This document shows, piece by piece, positions 24,001 to 39,000 of a DNA stretch of 64,000 bases. The translations under genes were made by a program, and so were the position numbers. The stretch is from Tanytarsus gracilentus (taxonomy: Eukaryota; Arthropoda; Insecta; Diptera; Chironomidae), in NCBI GenBank assembly GCA_038502055.1, contig JAXRKN010000044.1, forward strand, positions 9,077,501 to 9,141,500, read 5' to 3'. The first letter of the stretch is position 1. Every line of letters starts with the position of its first letter. The notes below the pieces were generated by a model. The model searched no databases and was not told where the DNA came from. It saw only the letters and a list, made by a program, of their open reading frames with translations.

Positions 24001-27000
24001 TGTTGTACCAACAGATGAGGAAAAACAAAAAAAAAGTCTTCATCTTCACCGAGCACGCAATGAAATGAGAAAAAACTGTCTCTAAAATATAATTTATGGC
24101 AATGATATCGCAACATAATCACTCTTAATTGCCATACAAACATTTTCATCATCCCATCAGAAACCGTCACGAGCAGCAGTGCTTGAGGATGGAAAAATTA
24201 TTTCATAAAAGTCACGGGGGAAATGTGAATGAAAAATGTTGACGTGAAATTACTTTAATTAATATTTTGAGAGAATTTTTGAGATGATTTTAATTATGAT
24301 TTAATGTGAAATCATGTTGAAGGAAGTTAAAAAATTTAACACTCAGACTTTAAAATAGAATTTTAAAATTTATCAAAAATATTTTTAGAAATTAAAAAAG
24401 TTATTAATTTCTCGAAAAAAAAACATTAATTGCATTGCGTGTTTCTAAACTAGCAAGTTCGAAGTTCTCAATCTTTTTCGATGATAAATTCATTAACTGC
24501 TTGATCGCCTCTCATATCTCAATTATTTCATTTTCGAGAAATAAAGTCTTTAATAGACTCAATCATGAATGGGTGTGGCTGAGGAATTGCAAGCATTTAA
24601 TCATCGTTGGTTTGCTCTTTTTTTTCGGGTGCTTAGATACTAAATTTCAAACTGGAATTGACGTAATTTACGGACATTTCTTGCTCTTTTAATTTCCTCG
24701 CCTCACACTCTAATTCTAAAAATATTTTTTCGGCAATAAATTTTCTCCATTCTCGGGCGTTCTTAAAGCGAAGCAACATAGTAAATGAGAAAAGACGAAG
24801 TAGAGAATTTTCTGAATTATCACGCCGTTATATCTTCACAACTGGATGCATTTCTTCTCTGAAAATTGGATATTTTTTTCTATAATGATAAATCATTTCT
24901 CACTCCTTGCACACTCGCGAGACGGAGTGTGAGAAAAGTGCATTAGAACGCGAGAAAGCGAAGTAGTTGAAAAATATATTAACCCGAAAAAAGAGAGAGA
25001 GAGATGAGAATGAAACAACAAACAAACAAGCGAGAAGTGAAAATTTATTTATTACTTTTAATAACAGCACTTTGCTCGCGGAAAACTTGCCATTGCAACG
25101 ACCGGTAACAACAGCAGATCGTTATTGTCGTACGCGAGTGTAGTTAGTTGAGAAGAGAGCACATAGTAGGTACACGTTCATGAGAACGAAAAGTAAACAT
25201 TAAAATTATGGCCATTTGCCGCCCCCCGACTGTTATTATGGTTATTTATGTTGGTGAAAAAATATTCATAGAGTCGAAGAGAAAATGAGTAGAAAATTGG
25301 CTGATGATTTTTAATTGAGAGGTAAAGCAAAAAATATTTTTAATTAAAAAATCCGTTAAATTTTACTCTAAACTTTCTTACATTTCTAACAAAAAAGAAA
25401 TTGTGCCTCCTTCGAACTAAGCATCATTAATGTCTCACACTCACCTTGGCACTAAGCATCGAACGAACAGCTGCAAGTTTATTGGGAAGCACAAGACCGT
25501 TTTTGTCATTAGCTAATGTTTTGATTGCACTTGACATTGCCGATGGCTCCGACAGGCCATACGAGTTCTCCGCTCGCACAAGAAAGACATATGATTTAGC
25601 TGGCTTCAAATCGATTATCTGTTGAGAGAGAAAAGGAGAAAATTGTTGTGAAATATGTGCATTTAGGAACTCCCAGAGAGATCAGCTATGATAAATGTTC
25701 TGCTGACGACGATGTTGAGCATAACAAATTTTTAATTACACACACAAGCATTTTCGATCAGATATCAGCGGCTCATCTCATTAAGGAATGCCGCGAGCGC
25801 CCCCAGTTGAGTGGCAAAGAGCGGTAGTCAAATGAATTACTGCCATTTATTACACATATTGCCGATGAATAAATGAGTCGTAATTAAGGCACTATGGCAG
25901 TGGCTATTAGCATCAAAAGGCATAACTTACAATTTTTGAATAATTAATTAATAATAATGAATGAGAAAATGGTTAAATGAGGAGAGTATTGAGCTCCCTT
26001 AAATGGCGGCGACACGGCTATTGATTTGTTCTCTTTTTAGTGTTTTGATCAACAGGCGCGCACTCGATTTTTGTGCTCTGCGAACATATTTTTCTTTATG
26101 CCTTTTGTGGTCATAAAACCATTTAGGAGGAGAACTATTAAATGTTAATTCAACAATAATACAGTCAATGGAAGCAATCTTAGCTTTTTTATTTCTAATT
26201 ATGTTTACAAGCACTTGGCTATTAATAAAATTAATGATTTGTTTGGAAAGAAAGAAAATTTTGCAAAATAAGTTTTTCAATTTTCTTTGATTCAAAAATG
26301 TTTAACCAAGTTCTCTCTCCAACTGCCAACGGTCATTTTTGCAACAATTTATTTCCTCTTTCTTTGACTTTAATGTTCCGCACATAATAGTGCGACTGAG
26401 CATGGAATAAATGATGCAATTGAGAAGGAAATGAAAGGAATAAATGTTATTGTATGCTTATACAAGCACTATTGAAATCAATGATGATGAGGAAGCCTTC
26501 TTTTATAGCTACTGCTCGCCATGCATGTGTAATTTATTGATAATTTCATGTAAGTTAGTTAATGGTCGATAAATATCAATTAGTAGATCAAGATCTGAAT
26601 GCATAAAGTTCTTTTTACATACCGTGACGACATTGCTGGGTACTCGCTGTGCAGCTATAATCCATCCAGACTGCAAATCGGAACTGAAGTACTCGACCGA
26701 GTATCCGATAAATGAGGTGCCGCCCTGTTTCTGCTGCACTTTGTTCCACGCCAAAGTTACACTCGTGCTTGTCACATTCACCAGTTTTGGCTCGCTAGGA
26801 GACAATGGCAACATACTGATGTCAGGCGTTCGATGTAGTGCACTCGTGGCGCTCTTCTCGACCTGATTAAAAATGCGCAATAGTAATCAAAAATTAATTT
26901 GTGAGCACAGCATAGAAGAGTGATAAAAAAAAGGATTTTCGCCGCTCTCAAAGCACAGCGAGAAGTCTTTTAATTTAAATTGCAAATTTTTCCCTCCTCT

Positions 27001-30000
27001 CTTCATCAAGTTACTCACCGTGAGCCACGAAGACCATGAAGTCTCTCCACTCTCGGAAATTGCCGTGCACGTATACATGCCGGAGTCTTCGAGATGTAAA
27101 TCTATAATAGGGGAATGGAAAACTCATTAGTATCAGACATCAAGTGTCTTGTCGGAGTTGGGGGGAGTTGATTGTTAACATGGGTGGTGCAAAAAGAGCC
27201 CTGAAGCGTCTCTCAAATTTTATTATTATCGTCATCATATTTAAGAGAGTGAAGACCCAATTATGGAAAGAAAAGTAATGGGAAATTCAGAATTCTCTTG
27301 CAGGATATGAAATTTAATGTTTGTACAAAATAATCGCATGGACATTGTATAATGAAAAATACCCCCAGAGAAAGATTTTCCTCATTCTGTTCAGCTTTAA
27401 AATGATACCTGGGGAAAATTCATAAATTAGGTAAAATTAAATTACAATTTTATATTTACATATTTAATATTTTTAAATTAAATTTTGACATTTAAATTAT
27501 TAAAATGTCGTGACAAAATTTGTCCACAACCCCCAAGAAATTCAGCTGTGTGTGTGTGTGTGTGTGTATTTTCCTTTTATCAAAGAAAAGCCATCACAAA
27601 GGAATATTAATATTTTAATATAACACTGCTCATTTCCATCTCACTCTCCTCAATATCCTGCAGCATGCTAAATTGGACGAGGATATTTTCTTTTCGGAGA
27701 TGAGAAAATGCGTGGTTTTGAAAGGAATCTCCCCAACTCTTGGAGAGCATCGCGCTTAGACGATAAGGAAAATTTTCTTGATCGATTGAAATTTATTAGC
27801 TTCGATGTAAACTTTTCCAATAAACTTTCATGAAAATTAATTTATTCCAATTTATAGAGAGCGATTTTTCTCAATCAAATGATGAAGAAGTTAAAGTGGT
27901 TTTTATGTAAATATTCAATCAAATTTTTTTTGATGAATGATTCAATATTCATTTTGCTGCTGGTGAAGCATAAAGTACACAAAAAGGAAGTTATGAATAG
28001 ATGAGAAGAAAAAAATTGAATGGAAATTAATTTCTCAGCGTGATATTATCGCATGAGAGCAGAAAAATGATGGAACATGAGATGGGTGGGAAAAGCAATT
28101 GACTTTAGCACATTGACATGAAAATCAAATATCTGGAATTGAGTTATTTGTGGGTGATGAACATTGATGTGGAAAGAGGAATCAAAAAAGAAAATTTAAT
28201 TTGAATCATTAAATTAGAATAAAATTATTTTCTGATTTTAAAATTTAATTTATCGATTTTTTGATACAAAAATATAATTAAAATCATATTTTGAATAAAT
28301 TTTCCCTGACATAGCTTTAAAAATAATTCAATTGAATCAGCACTCAACAAAATTGAATTTTTTCAAAGGCATCCTCAGATTTTTCCCCTAAATCCCTCAG
28401 ATATGCACTTTTTTTCATCATCATAATAATCATCCATCCATATTTTTGCTGTTTGACTTCCTCTTTTGTGTTGCTCACATTTTCTCCTTTATTTGTCCGC
28501 CTATTCAATGCGCATTTCAACGAGGAGGCGGAAAAATTGAATAAAGAAAATTAAAATGCAATTTTGCAAAGAGAAAAAAATTCCGATTAAAAAAGATTTT
28601 CAAGTGGCATCTCCGTCAAATCTCATCAACTCATTCAATATTTTTTTTCGCTCTTCCTGCAGAGCATTCGACATTGAAATAAAGCAGAGTGTTTTTGTGT
28701 GTACAAAAGCATGATGGTACTTGTAAACGAATTATTTACGGCTCTTTATGAGCATTGCGAATCTTTTCATCGTAAAATAGATGAAAGCGATGCAATTTCG
28801 CTAATTGATCTAAAAATTATGCGGGTAGCTAAAAATTTAATTTAATGATGCTTTAAATTTAAGCAACATTAAATTGAATTTCAACCAAAATGTCTTTTAT
28901 CCATTAAATAAACTTTTATTTTCAAACCTCCTCGTTTTGCTTTAAGAAAAATTCAATTTTTAATTCTCTCGTGCGATAATGAACATCGAGATAAAAAAGA
29001 GGCAAAAGACCGAGTGAAAGATCTTGAAGATTTAATTACATTACTTTAATGCTTCCATCCTTCTTCCTCCTTCATCTTCCATTCATTCCCGCAATATCTT
29101 CTCGACTGCAAAAAAACACAGTAAAATGCTTCTGAAATTATTTTAATTAAAAAATCTCATCTCGCGCGCTCAAGTTACTCTCATTGCTCTTACGGCACCA
29201 AATAAGCTAGCAGTTGAGTGTAAGAAGGGAGGAGGCAGCAAAAAAATCAGCAATTATGAGAGTAGTGAAAACATTAATGGCCATTCCATTATCTGGTAGC
29301 TCGAAAACAAGCATTTAAAACATTTAAACGGAAAAAAGCGAAAAGACCAGAGAGGAAAAAATGAAAACATTAATTCCATTAAATGAAATCACGATATTTC
29401 GCTGAGCGATGAAAAGTTTCGCGCGAGAAAGCAAGAAAAGGTTCATTGCACGTTTTAATCTAATTGATTTTTCTTTCTCTAATGCCGCATGACTTTATTG
29501 TTTTTTTTTTGGTGTTTTCCAATCCAAGTCTCCTTTTTTTAAAAGCAAATTCACATGCCTTAAAAATTCACGACAAAAGCCATCATAATTGGCATTAAAT
29601 TGTCGTGTCAACACCTCATAAATAAATCCACATTGTCTGACATGCTCGAAAATCGATTAAAAGCCAATAATGATTCGACAATTTCTTCTTATTCTCACGC
29701 TTTTTTGAAACAACGATCTGCTTTTGTATATTTGCGTTTAAAAGGATTATGGCGCAATTTCGCTTCAATCAAAAAAATGTTTTATGTTGCGAAGTGAAAA
29801 AGAAAATTATTAATAGCTCCATCAATATTCATTACCACACCGACACACAACCGTGATGTGATGTGTATCTCTGGTCTGACATTATTCATCTGCGAGGTTG
29901 TCGATTGTGCTCTAGTGCTGTTGAAATTTTTAACAAGTTTATTATGATTGAAAAACGTCATTAGTTTCACACAAACACACCATCGTTTCGATTATCGAGG

Positions 30001-33000
30001 GAGACAGTCATTGCCATCCTTAATATTCTCACATGAGTGCAACAAATGTGCAGAGAGAAATCATTATTGTGCAGTAAATCTCAATTTATCGCGTATGAAA
30101 ATCGTATAAGAGTTCTACTGTTGCGGTATGCCCTTTTTCATCTTATGCCCCTCCCAAACATGAACATCAACTGCTTGAACTTTTTAAGATCTTTTGGTGC
30201 ATATAAAAACTACTAAAAACTACCGTATTTCATTCGCAATAAGGCGGCAAAACTTTTTCCGCTCTTTGCATGCATAATTTTCAATTGAAAACTAGGAAAA
30301 GATGTGCATTAGAGGTTAAATGTGTTTTCCCCGGAAATAAACACATAAAATTTAATTTTAAATATTTTTTAATTCCTTAAAATTAACAAATTTAATTAAA
30401 TTCAAAATAAAAATACCAAATTCGAGGTAACACATTAGTTCGCATGCACGCTTGCCATCTATAATCGTTATTGCAACTTAACTTCTACTCTTTTATAAGA
30501 AAATCTGAATTCAAAAGAAAGTTTTTGTTTCATTTTCTAGCTGAACATTGTGCATGCAATAAAACTGCAATAATATCTCGGGTAGCTTATCTCACTCCTA
30601 ACCATTTTCGCAACCAGATGGAATTAAAAGTCTTGACTTCATTTTAGTTTTTATGGAGTCACACATTTGAACATAAAAATTGAGAATTATCTCGAGTGAA
30701 GGTGTTGCAGTGTGAAAATTGTTTGGAAGTTCAACCGCAATTTTTAACTTGTTGTTTTGAGTTTATTTAAAAGTTAGGGAAAAATATTTTTGTAATTTAA
30801 AATTTCGGTAAAATATGATGAATTAAAAAAATTGTAAACTTTAGGGGTTAAAATTATTTTACGTCCCAAAACCTTCAACTTGACCCTCTTTTTCTTTAAA
30901 TACTTTTCTCTCCTCGATAAATATCTGCTGCTCCCAATAATATTAAAACTATATTCAGTGTTTCAACAATATGCTCATACAGCAGCAGCTAATGACTATC
31001 ATTTATTCATGTTATGATCACATTAAACTGACTGCAGCTATGTTCAAGCGTCTGAAGAAAACTTTTTATATTTTTATTCACTTTTAATGAAGATTATGTT
31101 TTTATGATAATGCTCTACCGCTATGTATGTGAGCGACTCCTATAAATACATGGATTAAAGTGTCTGCAAAATTTTCAAACTCTTTTTTTCCTCCCGCACA
31201 TGCTGGAAGCTTACGTTGAAAAGTTTTTAAAAATGGCTTTTCCGCTTTTGATGTCGGCATGAAGGTAGATAAGAGTAGTTGAGGATTTTCTGCTACATGT
31301 CACATTTTAAATTAATTGGAATGAGCGAAATTTTAGTCATTTTTCATCAACTTGGTAATTTGTAAGCTGTCTTTGTATGCATGAATTTTTAAGGTTGGTT
31401 AAATTGTCAAGGCATGAAAACTCATTTTAAAAATCTTTGTATATTTTTTAAAAATTCCATTACATTTTTTTAGACGCACAAATGAAGTCACAACTTTTTC
31501 TAAAATGATTCTTTTTACTGTTATGAGGGACATGCGGCATTCCAAAAGCACTGACAAAAAGAAGATGAGGAAACTTTTTTCACTTTGCGGCATTTGTGGT
31601 ATTTTAGGTCGACGTCGTGTTGCCTTTGGGTTAGAAAATTTTTCTCTTCTTCATGCATTGTGTCCCGCACTTTAACAATTGCATGCGCGCATAACGAGAC
31701 ATCGTCAGAATTAAATTTATTTAAAAAAGAACGTCAATCATGGAGCCAAACACACACCAGAGTCAATGAGGCTGATTATGGATGGTTGCGAGAGAGATGA
31801 ATATGTGTGTAATGCGCAAGATGTTAAGTCGTGAGCTTTGACTTTTCTCATTTTCATTCTTATTCAATTCAGCTTTATCTCTTGGCAATGTTTAAAATCA
31901 TCTTAAAGGTGGGATTTTGTTGAACTTTTATAAAATTCTTGTGATCAAGCGATCGAATTTAATTTCAAAATATTTCTTCAAGTTCTCACCCATTTACAGA
32001 CTCTCTCGACTAAAATATTCGTCAGACGATGACGCGATATAATCCGACAATGGCATTTCATTCATTCACATCTTCTTCTTACTCTTCGTACTTTAATCAC
32101 CGGTTTAATTGTTAACCAACAAACGACTTGACATGCGGCTCGCGAGCGAATATATAAACTCACAAAATCACATGCTGCGATAATAAATAAACAATGAATT
32201 TATTTTGTATGTGCCGGCGCGAAATTCCAACATGGACAGTGTGTGCTCATTATGACAAGTTTCACATTGAAAACGTCTCAATTACTGCATCGTCATTTCG
32301 CGCATATCTCTCGCAATTTTCACCGCTATTATTATTTTTTAACTCTAAAAGTGTGGCCAAGAAGGCACACAGAGATGTTATGGTGTAAATAAATTCCCAG
32401 CATGAAACGCAAAAAAAAGATGGCAAAGTGAATTGTGTGTGGAGATTATTTAGAAAAAAAGGTCAAAAGGTTTGAAGACCTCGCGAAGATTTTTCTTTTT
32501 ATATGATGGTTTGTTGGATTGCAGGATGGGAAAAAGTTTTTCAACTGCGAAGTTTGGAAAAAGTCTAAACAACACGATTCATTTTTGCACTCAACCCATG
32601 ACATCTAAAAGAGTAAAAAATTCTTTAACTCACCATCAATTTTCAGCGTTCCACCTTGAACAATTTCAAAACGCTTCTTTAAGATCAACGGTGAGCCATC
32701 TTTGGACCATTTAATTTGAGGCGCTCCACCTGCACGGCATATCAATGTCGCAACACTCCCCTTCGGCAGCGTCTGATTTGTTGGCCCAATTTTGATAATT
32801 GGTGGTGGAATGTCGTCTACCGAAACAACCTGGAATTAATGGAGGAAAATGATTAATTTATGTAAATATTGATAAGCTGTAATTTGGGTAGCGATAGAGA
32901 GGAATTAATATTCGTGCCTCCTGTTCAAGCATTTTTAGGTTTCTTTACACAACGAGAGAAATTCTGACACGTGTGGATAAGCACGAAGTGTTCTTATCAG

Positions 33001-36000
33001 TTTGATAGCAACGAAAATGGAATTTTTACTGTTTTTATGGAGGTTTAAAAATGACCTAAAACAAGTCGAAATCAAGTTAAAGTTAATTTCTATCAAACCC
33101 ACGTGTAATTTCAACATTTCCTTATTTGTATTAGATTAGCATGCGCACATGTCGATTAATTCCTCTAGATTTGACAACTAGGTAATTTATCACTGTGCTT
33201 GCTCAGGAGGCAACATTGTTATTGCTCACGTTTGTGTGCTGTTTATTGAGAGATTAAAACTTCACTTTCTGTCGACGTCGGATTTTATTTTCGATCGGGT
33301 AAGGGGATGGAAATGAATATTCAAATTTTGTGGCATATCGCTTACAACTTTGTCATTATGAGAAATGAGGAACTTTTTTTTGCTGATTCTATTGAAAAAG
33401 TTTTAAAGTCAATGAAAACATTTTTAATGAAAATCTCTAAAGAACCCGGGAGGAAAATTAAGATTGAGAAAAATTTTATGATTTCATCATTAAAGTCCCT
33501 TCGAGGCAATCACAAAAGAATTATATTGATTGAGTTTTCCCAACTGGGAAACCAAAAAGAAGGAAACAAAAATTTCAGATAATGAAGAACTTCAACAAAA
33601 AATTCCCCAAAGAAAATGAAGCTTTTGTGCTGCTTGAAAAAAAGGAAACGAAAATGGCAATAAAATTGTGTGAGTGGAGAGATGAAAGTTTGCTGACAAG
33701 GAAGCAATGATGAGGCACAAAAAAGCAAAAGCGTTTGCTGATAAAGGATTTTCTGTCGAGTTAAAGCAGAAAAAAGTCATTAGAAGTGAGAAAGCATTAA
33801 TCTTTAATTTTCATTCATTACACTGAAACTCTTTTGCCTAGAAATGTTTGGAAAAGGTTTTTTGTTTTCGCTTCACGTTTGTCATTAATTCATTTTTACT
33901 CATTTACAAATGTTGCCATGAAAGAGCAGAAAAGGGTTGGGCATTTTGCATTTTTTAATTAAATTATTTTATTTTGTCATTTTTCAAATTGATTTAATTT
34001 TTTAAAGACTTTCCTCCAAAATTTGCACTTCCGTAGTTTTTTTCTCTCGCATGTAATGAATGCGATGAATTAGCATCCATGGCACACATGTACCATAAAT
34101 ATTCACGCTAATGTGACTTCATGAACATGAAAAAGAATTTTCATCTCTTTTGCAGCATTTTAATTGCACATACACGAAAAATCATTTGGGAAAAAGGGGT
34201 TTTGAATAAATTTATCTCTTTCAACTCACTTCCAAAAACGCCCTCGTTGTTGCCGATCCGGCAATGCTGAATGCCGAGCACACGTAGTATCCTCCATCAT
34301 CCTTCTGTACGGCTTTTATCTCGAGCACTCCCTCCAATGTAACATGATGACGATCGTAAGTGTTATCGGGAAACATGAGCTCCTTCATGCCTTCCTTCGT
34401 CCAATAAACTGACGGCTGAGGATTTCCAGATGCGACACATTCAAATTTAGCCATTCCATTGATCCCTATCTTGACGTCTTGTGGCTTTATATTGAACACT
34501 GGCAGTGCTGTTTTTGAGAGCAAGAAAAAATAATTGATGAGAGTTAATTAAAAGTTTAACGAGCCGTGAGGGGTTGAAACATTCTCTATGGAGGGGAATG
34601 AAAATTGATCGATCAATTAAAATTAATCTCCTGCGTGTCATCTTTTCGGTAACATCGTCCAACACAACCCTTATCACTCCCATTCACATTGTGTATGTGC
34701 TAATATTTTACAACAACAACAAACGCAAAATGTGAGACACAGTTGATAGTTATAATTGGAAATCGATGACTCCCCTATCTATATTTTAGGTTTATTACTA
34801 GTTAATGAATTTAATGCTCTACATTTATTTTATTTTTCTACAACGTGTGTAATGCATTGTTGTGTTGATATTTATACTGAGACTAATCAATCACTTGAGT
34901 CATTAGTGAATTACACACAACTGAATAATGACCATATGAATAAACAATAAAGAGACATGAAAAGGAGGAAATGTGATAGCAAAGAATATTTTGTGGATAT
35001 GGTCGAGAAATTTATTTATGATTCGAAACCTTAAATTGTCTAAAATTAACAGTCGTTAATTTTTTATAAGTTCACATCCCTAGATTTTTTTACTTACATA
35101 TCTTCAATACAAATAGAGAAATTATGCTGACAAATAAGCTCAAAGAATATTTCAGTAGGAATAAAAAATAAATAAAATCCAGCATTAATTCGAAATTAAT
35201 GGAAGCAAGCGAAGCGAGCATTAATTTACACACTTCGCATTGTTGCGTTGAGCTATGTGATCAAGATTAATCGAACATACTCAATTAGCGAGTCAGAGGA
35301 ATGGAAGAAAAATAAAATTCTATTTATTCTGTTTTGGAGCGTGAAACAATTTTTGGTAATGATTTGTGAGCTAGAAGATAATTTTAGCAGAAAATTTAAA
35401 AATATCCATTAATTTAATTTTCCTTGAAAAAATTAAGACGTCTCAAAACCAAAATGTAATAAATTTGACATCAACAGTAGCTCCAGAAAAATTTCTGAGG
35501 CGTAATTAATTTTAATTAGAAGATTTTGAGAGTGAAATAATGAGATTAAGTGGCATCAGAAAAAAATATACAAAACATTGAAGTCTTGCTTTTATTATCA
35601 CAACTTTTGCAGTAAAAGGAGGAAGAAGTTTTTAAGTCAATCCCGCCCTTCAATTGCGAGCAACTTGAAATATCGCATTTTTATTGCTTTCTACTACAAT
35701 GCTCCCATTTAGACGATGATGACGAGAAAAGCCTTTTCTACAGCCATGAAAGATGCTTTTTATGGTGCTTTGAAGGTAATTGCGATAAAATGGGTTTTAT
35801 TTTAGGCTCTAAAAATATGATTTATATTTTTTCCTTTTGTTTCATTTCTCGAGCTGTTCTATCAGTGTTTCAATTTTCAAATTGTTTCCTTTAAAATTTA
35901 TTTTTTTAACTCAGAACTGAAATCTTCAATATTTTCATGTTTTCAGTCTTAAATAAATTTCTAAATATTTTTTGCAAAATCCCTCTCACCGCCGACTTTC

Positions 36001-39000
36001 ATCAACCGCCCATTAAATCTCATTTTCTTCCATCTGCTAAATTACTTATTATGCTGTTTAATTTTTTTTGTAGCGAATTTTAATTCTCGCAGCACTTCAT
36101 GAATCTTTCTATTTTGCCTCTTCCACTCCTCCACGAAACAAAAAAGAAACATTAAAATGTTTCTCGCTTCATTTCAGCTGCCGTTGCAAAATAGCTCCAT
36201 TATCTAAGATTATAATTGTTAATTAATGAAGTTTAAATAAAACTAAAAAAATTCCACCCATTTTAAAAAAAGGCGAATGTGAATCGTGGTGAGAGAGATA
36301 ACGTGTTCGAAAATTGTTATGTGTATCGAACTTTGAACTCTTCCTCGATTTTAAAATGCAAAAAAGAGGTTTTATTGTCGAGACATGACCAGCAGAAGAT
36401 TGTACCATGCACGGTTATCGATTAATGAACACCGTGATGGAAAAAATACTTACAATTAACAATCAATTGTGCTTTTGAGCTAATCTGACCAATACTGTTG
36501 TGCGCCTCGCATATGTACGTTCCCTCATCGCCTGATAGCACATTTTTTATTACCAAACTCTTATCGCCATCCAAAATTTCGGCTCTGAAACGAAAAGAGT
36601 GAGTTGCTCATAAAAACTAGAAGGAAATAAATAAATAACGAATGAGTTTGCAGCTGAGTCTAAAAAAAGTGTTAGGGGGAAGCGGAAGCACAGCGGTTGT
36701 TTGTGGTCGTCCTGCCTTTGCTCTACATCAATTTTGCCCACACGATGTTAAATCCCATGAGTGCAACAACCGAAAAATTGAGAGAAATCGACACGAAATC
36801 GATTAAGTTGTTCGAGGTGCACTAAAAATTTTCCAACTCGAATCGGTTGTCATGGAAAGGTGCAAAGCTACCCCTCGCTACAATTTCGACAGGGTTGGTA
36901 AACTTAAATTTGAACAAAATTAAATTATATGAACAACCCTGTGTCGTTCATCCACTGCTACTTTATACACAGAAGCTATAAGTCTATAAACCATGAAAAT
37001 TGTATTTAATTTATTACCTTCCAACTGGTATATTCCCATCATCCTTTCGCCATAAAATTTGCGGCTGCGGATCTCCATTCACGGAACAGTAGAACTGCAC
37101 AGTTTGCCCAGCAAGGATGCTGTTGTTTGATGGCTCTTTGATAAACGATGGTTTGACTGTAAGAGAAAATTAAAGTTGGGATTAATTTGTATGCTAAAAA
37201 CTAGTTAATACTCCAGAGTCTTTTTCGTAAACGAGCTTTTTTTAGGAGAGGAAAAGGATGGTGAGAAGATTGCAATTTTATGCATGAATAACAATAATGG
37301 AAATTTCATGAAGTTGATGAAAAGTTTAAGCGACACTCGCCGTCTAGGAATTTTTTTTCGTTACCGCTGCATAGAAAATTAAATTTATTCCTCGAGCACT
37401 TCATAAAATTTTTTCAACTAGAACGAAAATTTTAATTTTTTTAAATTCCAACTTTTTGTACGTATGGGAAGTTGAAATTTTCAAATATTCAACTTGGATT
37501 TAAAAGTTATCTTCTGTCTTCTATCCACTCGCATTAAAAAAGATTCAAATTTCGTTCCCCAAGTCCACTCGAGGCCATGAAATATTGAAAATAAATTTTA
37601 TTAATTTTTCTTTAGCCCAAAAAGAGTCTTTTGAGATTCCAATCAAGCAACTCTTTTTTTTAATACATGCATGAATTAAAATATTTCGGAAAGATGCATC
37701 GAATGGAACGAGCGAGAAAATTTATTGTCGACGAGCATAAATTATTAAATTACATTATTCTTTCTCTGCTGTGTTACTACCAGAATATAATGTAAAATAT
37801 ATCGGAGAGATGATAAAGAAGCTTAAAGGCGTACGAAAAAAATATTTATGAATTTATGTTGGGGTTTTAATGCGAGAGCGGTTCAAAGGCACAGGAGCAG
37901 AAAAATGTCTCGTATATTTTTTTTGTGTCGGGTCTGATAAAAATCTCTCTTTGTAACGTGAGCGGAATTTTATGCTGCAATATTGTTGCTGGCTGTGTGG
38001 CACATCGAGGCCGATGTTATCACTATCTTTTTCGACTATAATCGTTTATTTTATAAAGAAAATGTTGTTTGAAAAAATCCCCAAAATTGCAGATTTTAAA
38101 AATCAATATCGAGATTTTTTTAAAAAGGTTTCTTTTAAAATTTTTTTAAGGATTGTCAAAATTATTTTAGATTAAAAAAATTTGTAAATGAATTTGTAAA
38201 CTTTAAATAAATTTAATTTCGATTTAAATTAATTTTCTTATAGATTTTTTCAACTTTTTTCCCTTAGCTTTTTTAAAATCTTCAAACTTTTTCTTTTATC
38301 ATGGCTTATCCAAGGTATGTAAAGAAGCAAAAAATGTATGCAAATTGCCAATTCATTTTATCTGAATGCTCTTTCGCTTACTCTCAACCTTCTCAGCACA
38401 TACTCAATTTACGCTTCTTCACGGTCTTCCTCCAAATTAGGTTAAAATGGTGAAATTGTTGTAAAATTTTATGCTAAAAATATTAAGTTTCAAATTTTAT
38501 GATTTTTTGTCCAAATTATTTCTGTACCCTAACTCACAAAAAGTTCTCAATTCCTCGCTCAACTCCAATAAAATGTTTAACAGTTTTTCCTAACTGAGTC
38601 GTTTCTCTGGAGACAGCCTTTAAAGTAGAGCATTCACACAACAGTAAAGGAAAACTTTTCTTCTCTTCTCTGCATAATGGAATTTTCCTTTCCGCACTCA
38701 TACACACACTCGAATGAAAAGAGGTTTTCACACATAAAAGGAACCGCCAACACACACACACACAAAATAAATAGAAGTGAAAATATTCGTTGTGGGAAAT
38801 TTCCTACAGCAACTTTGTTGTTACTTTCCTCATTTCCTAAGCCTTTCATCATCAACCATTTGCCACTTTTTTGAAGTCGGTGCTCAAGGCAATGCGACAA
38901 CAATGTCAATGGGAAAACTTTCAGATGTGTCATTGTCCCTTAGAGAGCTCGCAAGCAAAACGCAATATATTAAATTAAAGCGTGATCAGCGACAGAAAGA

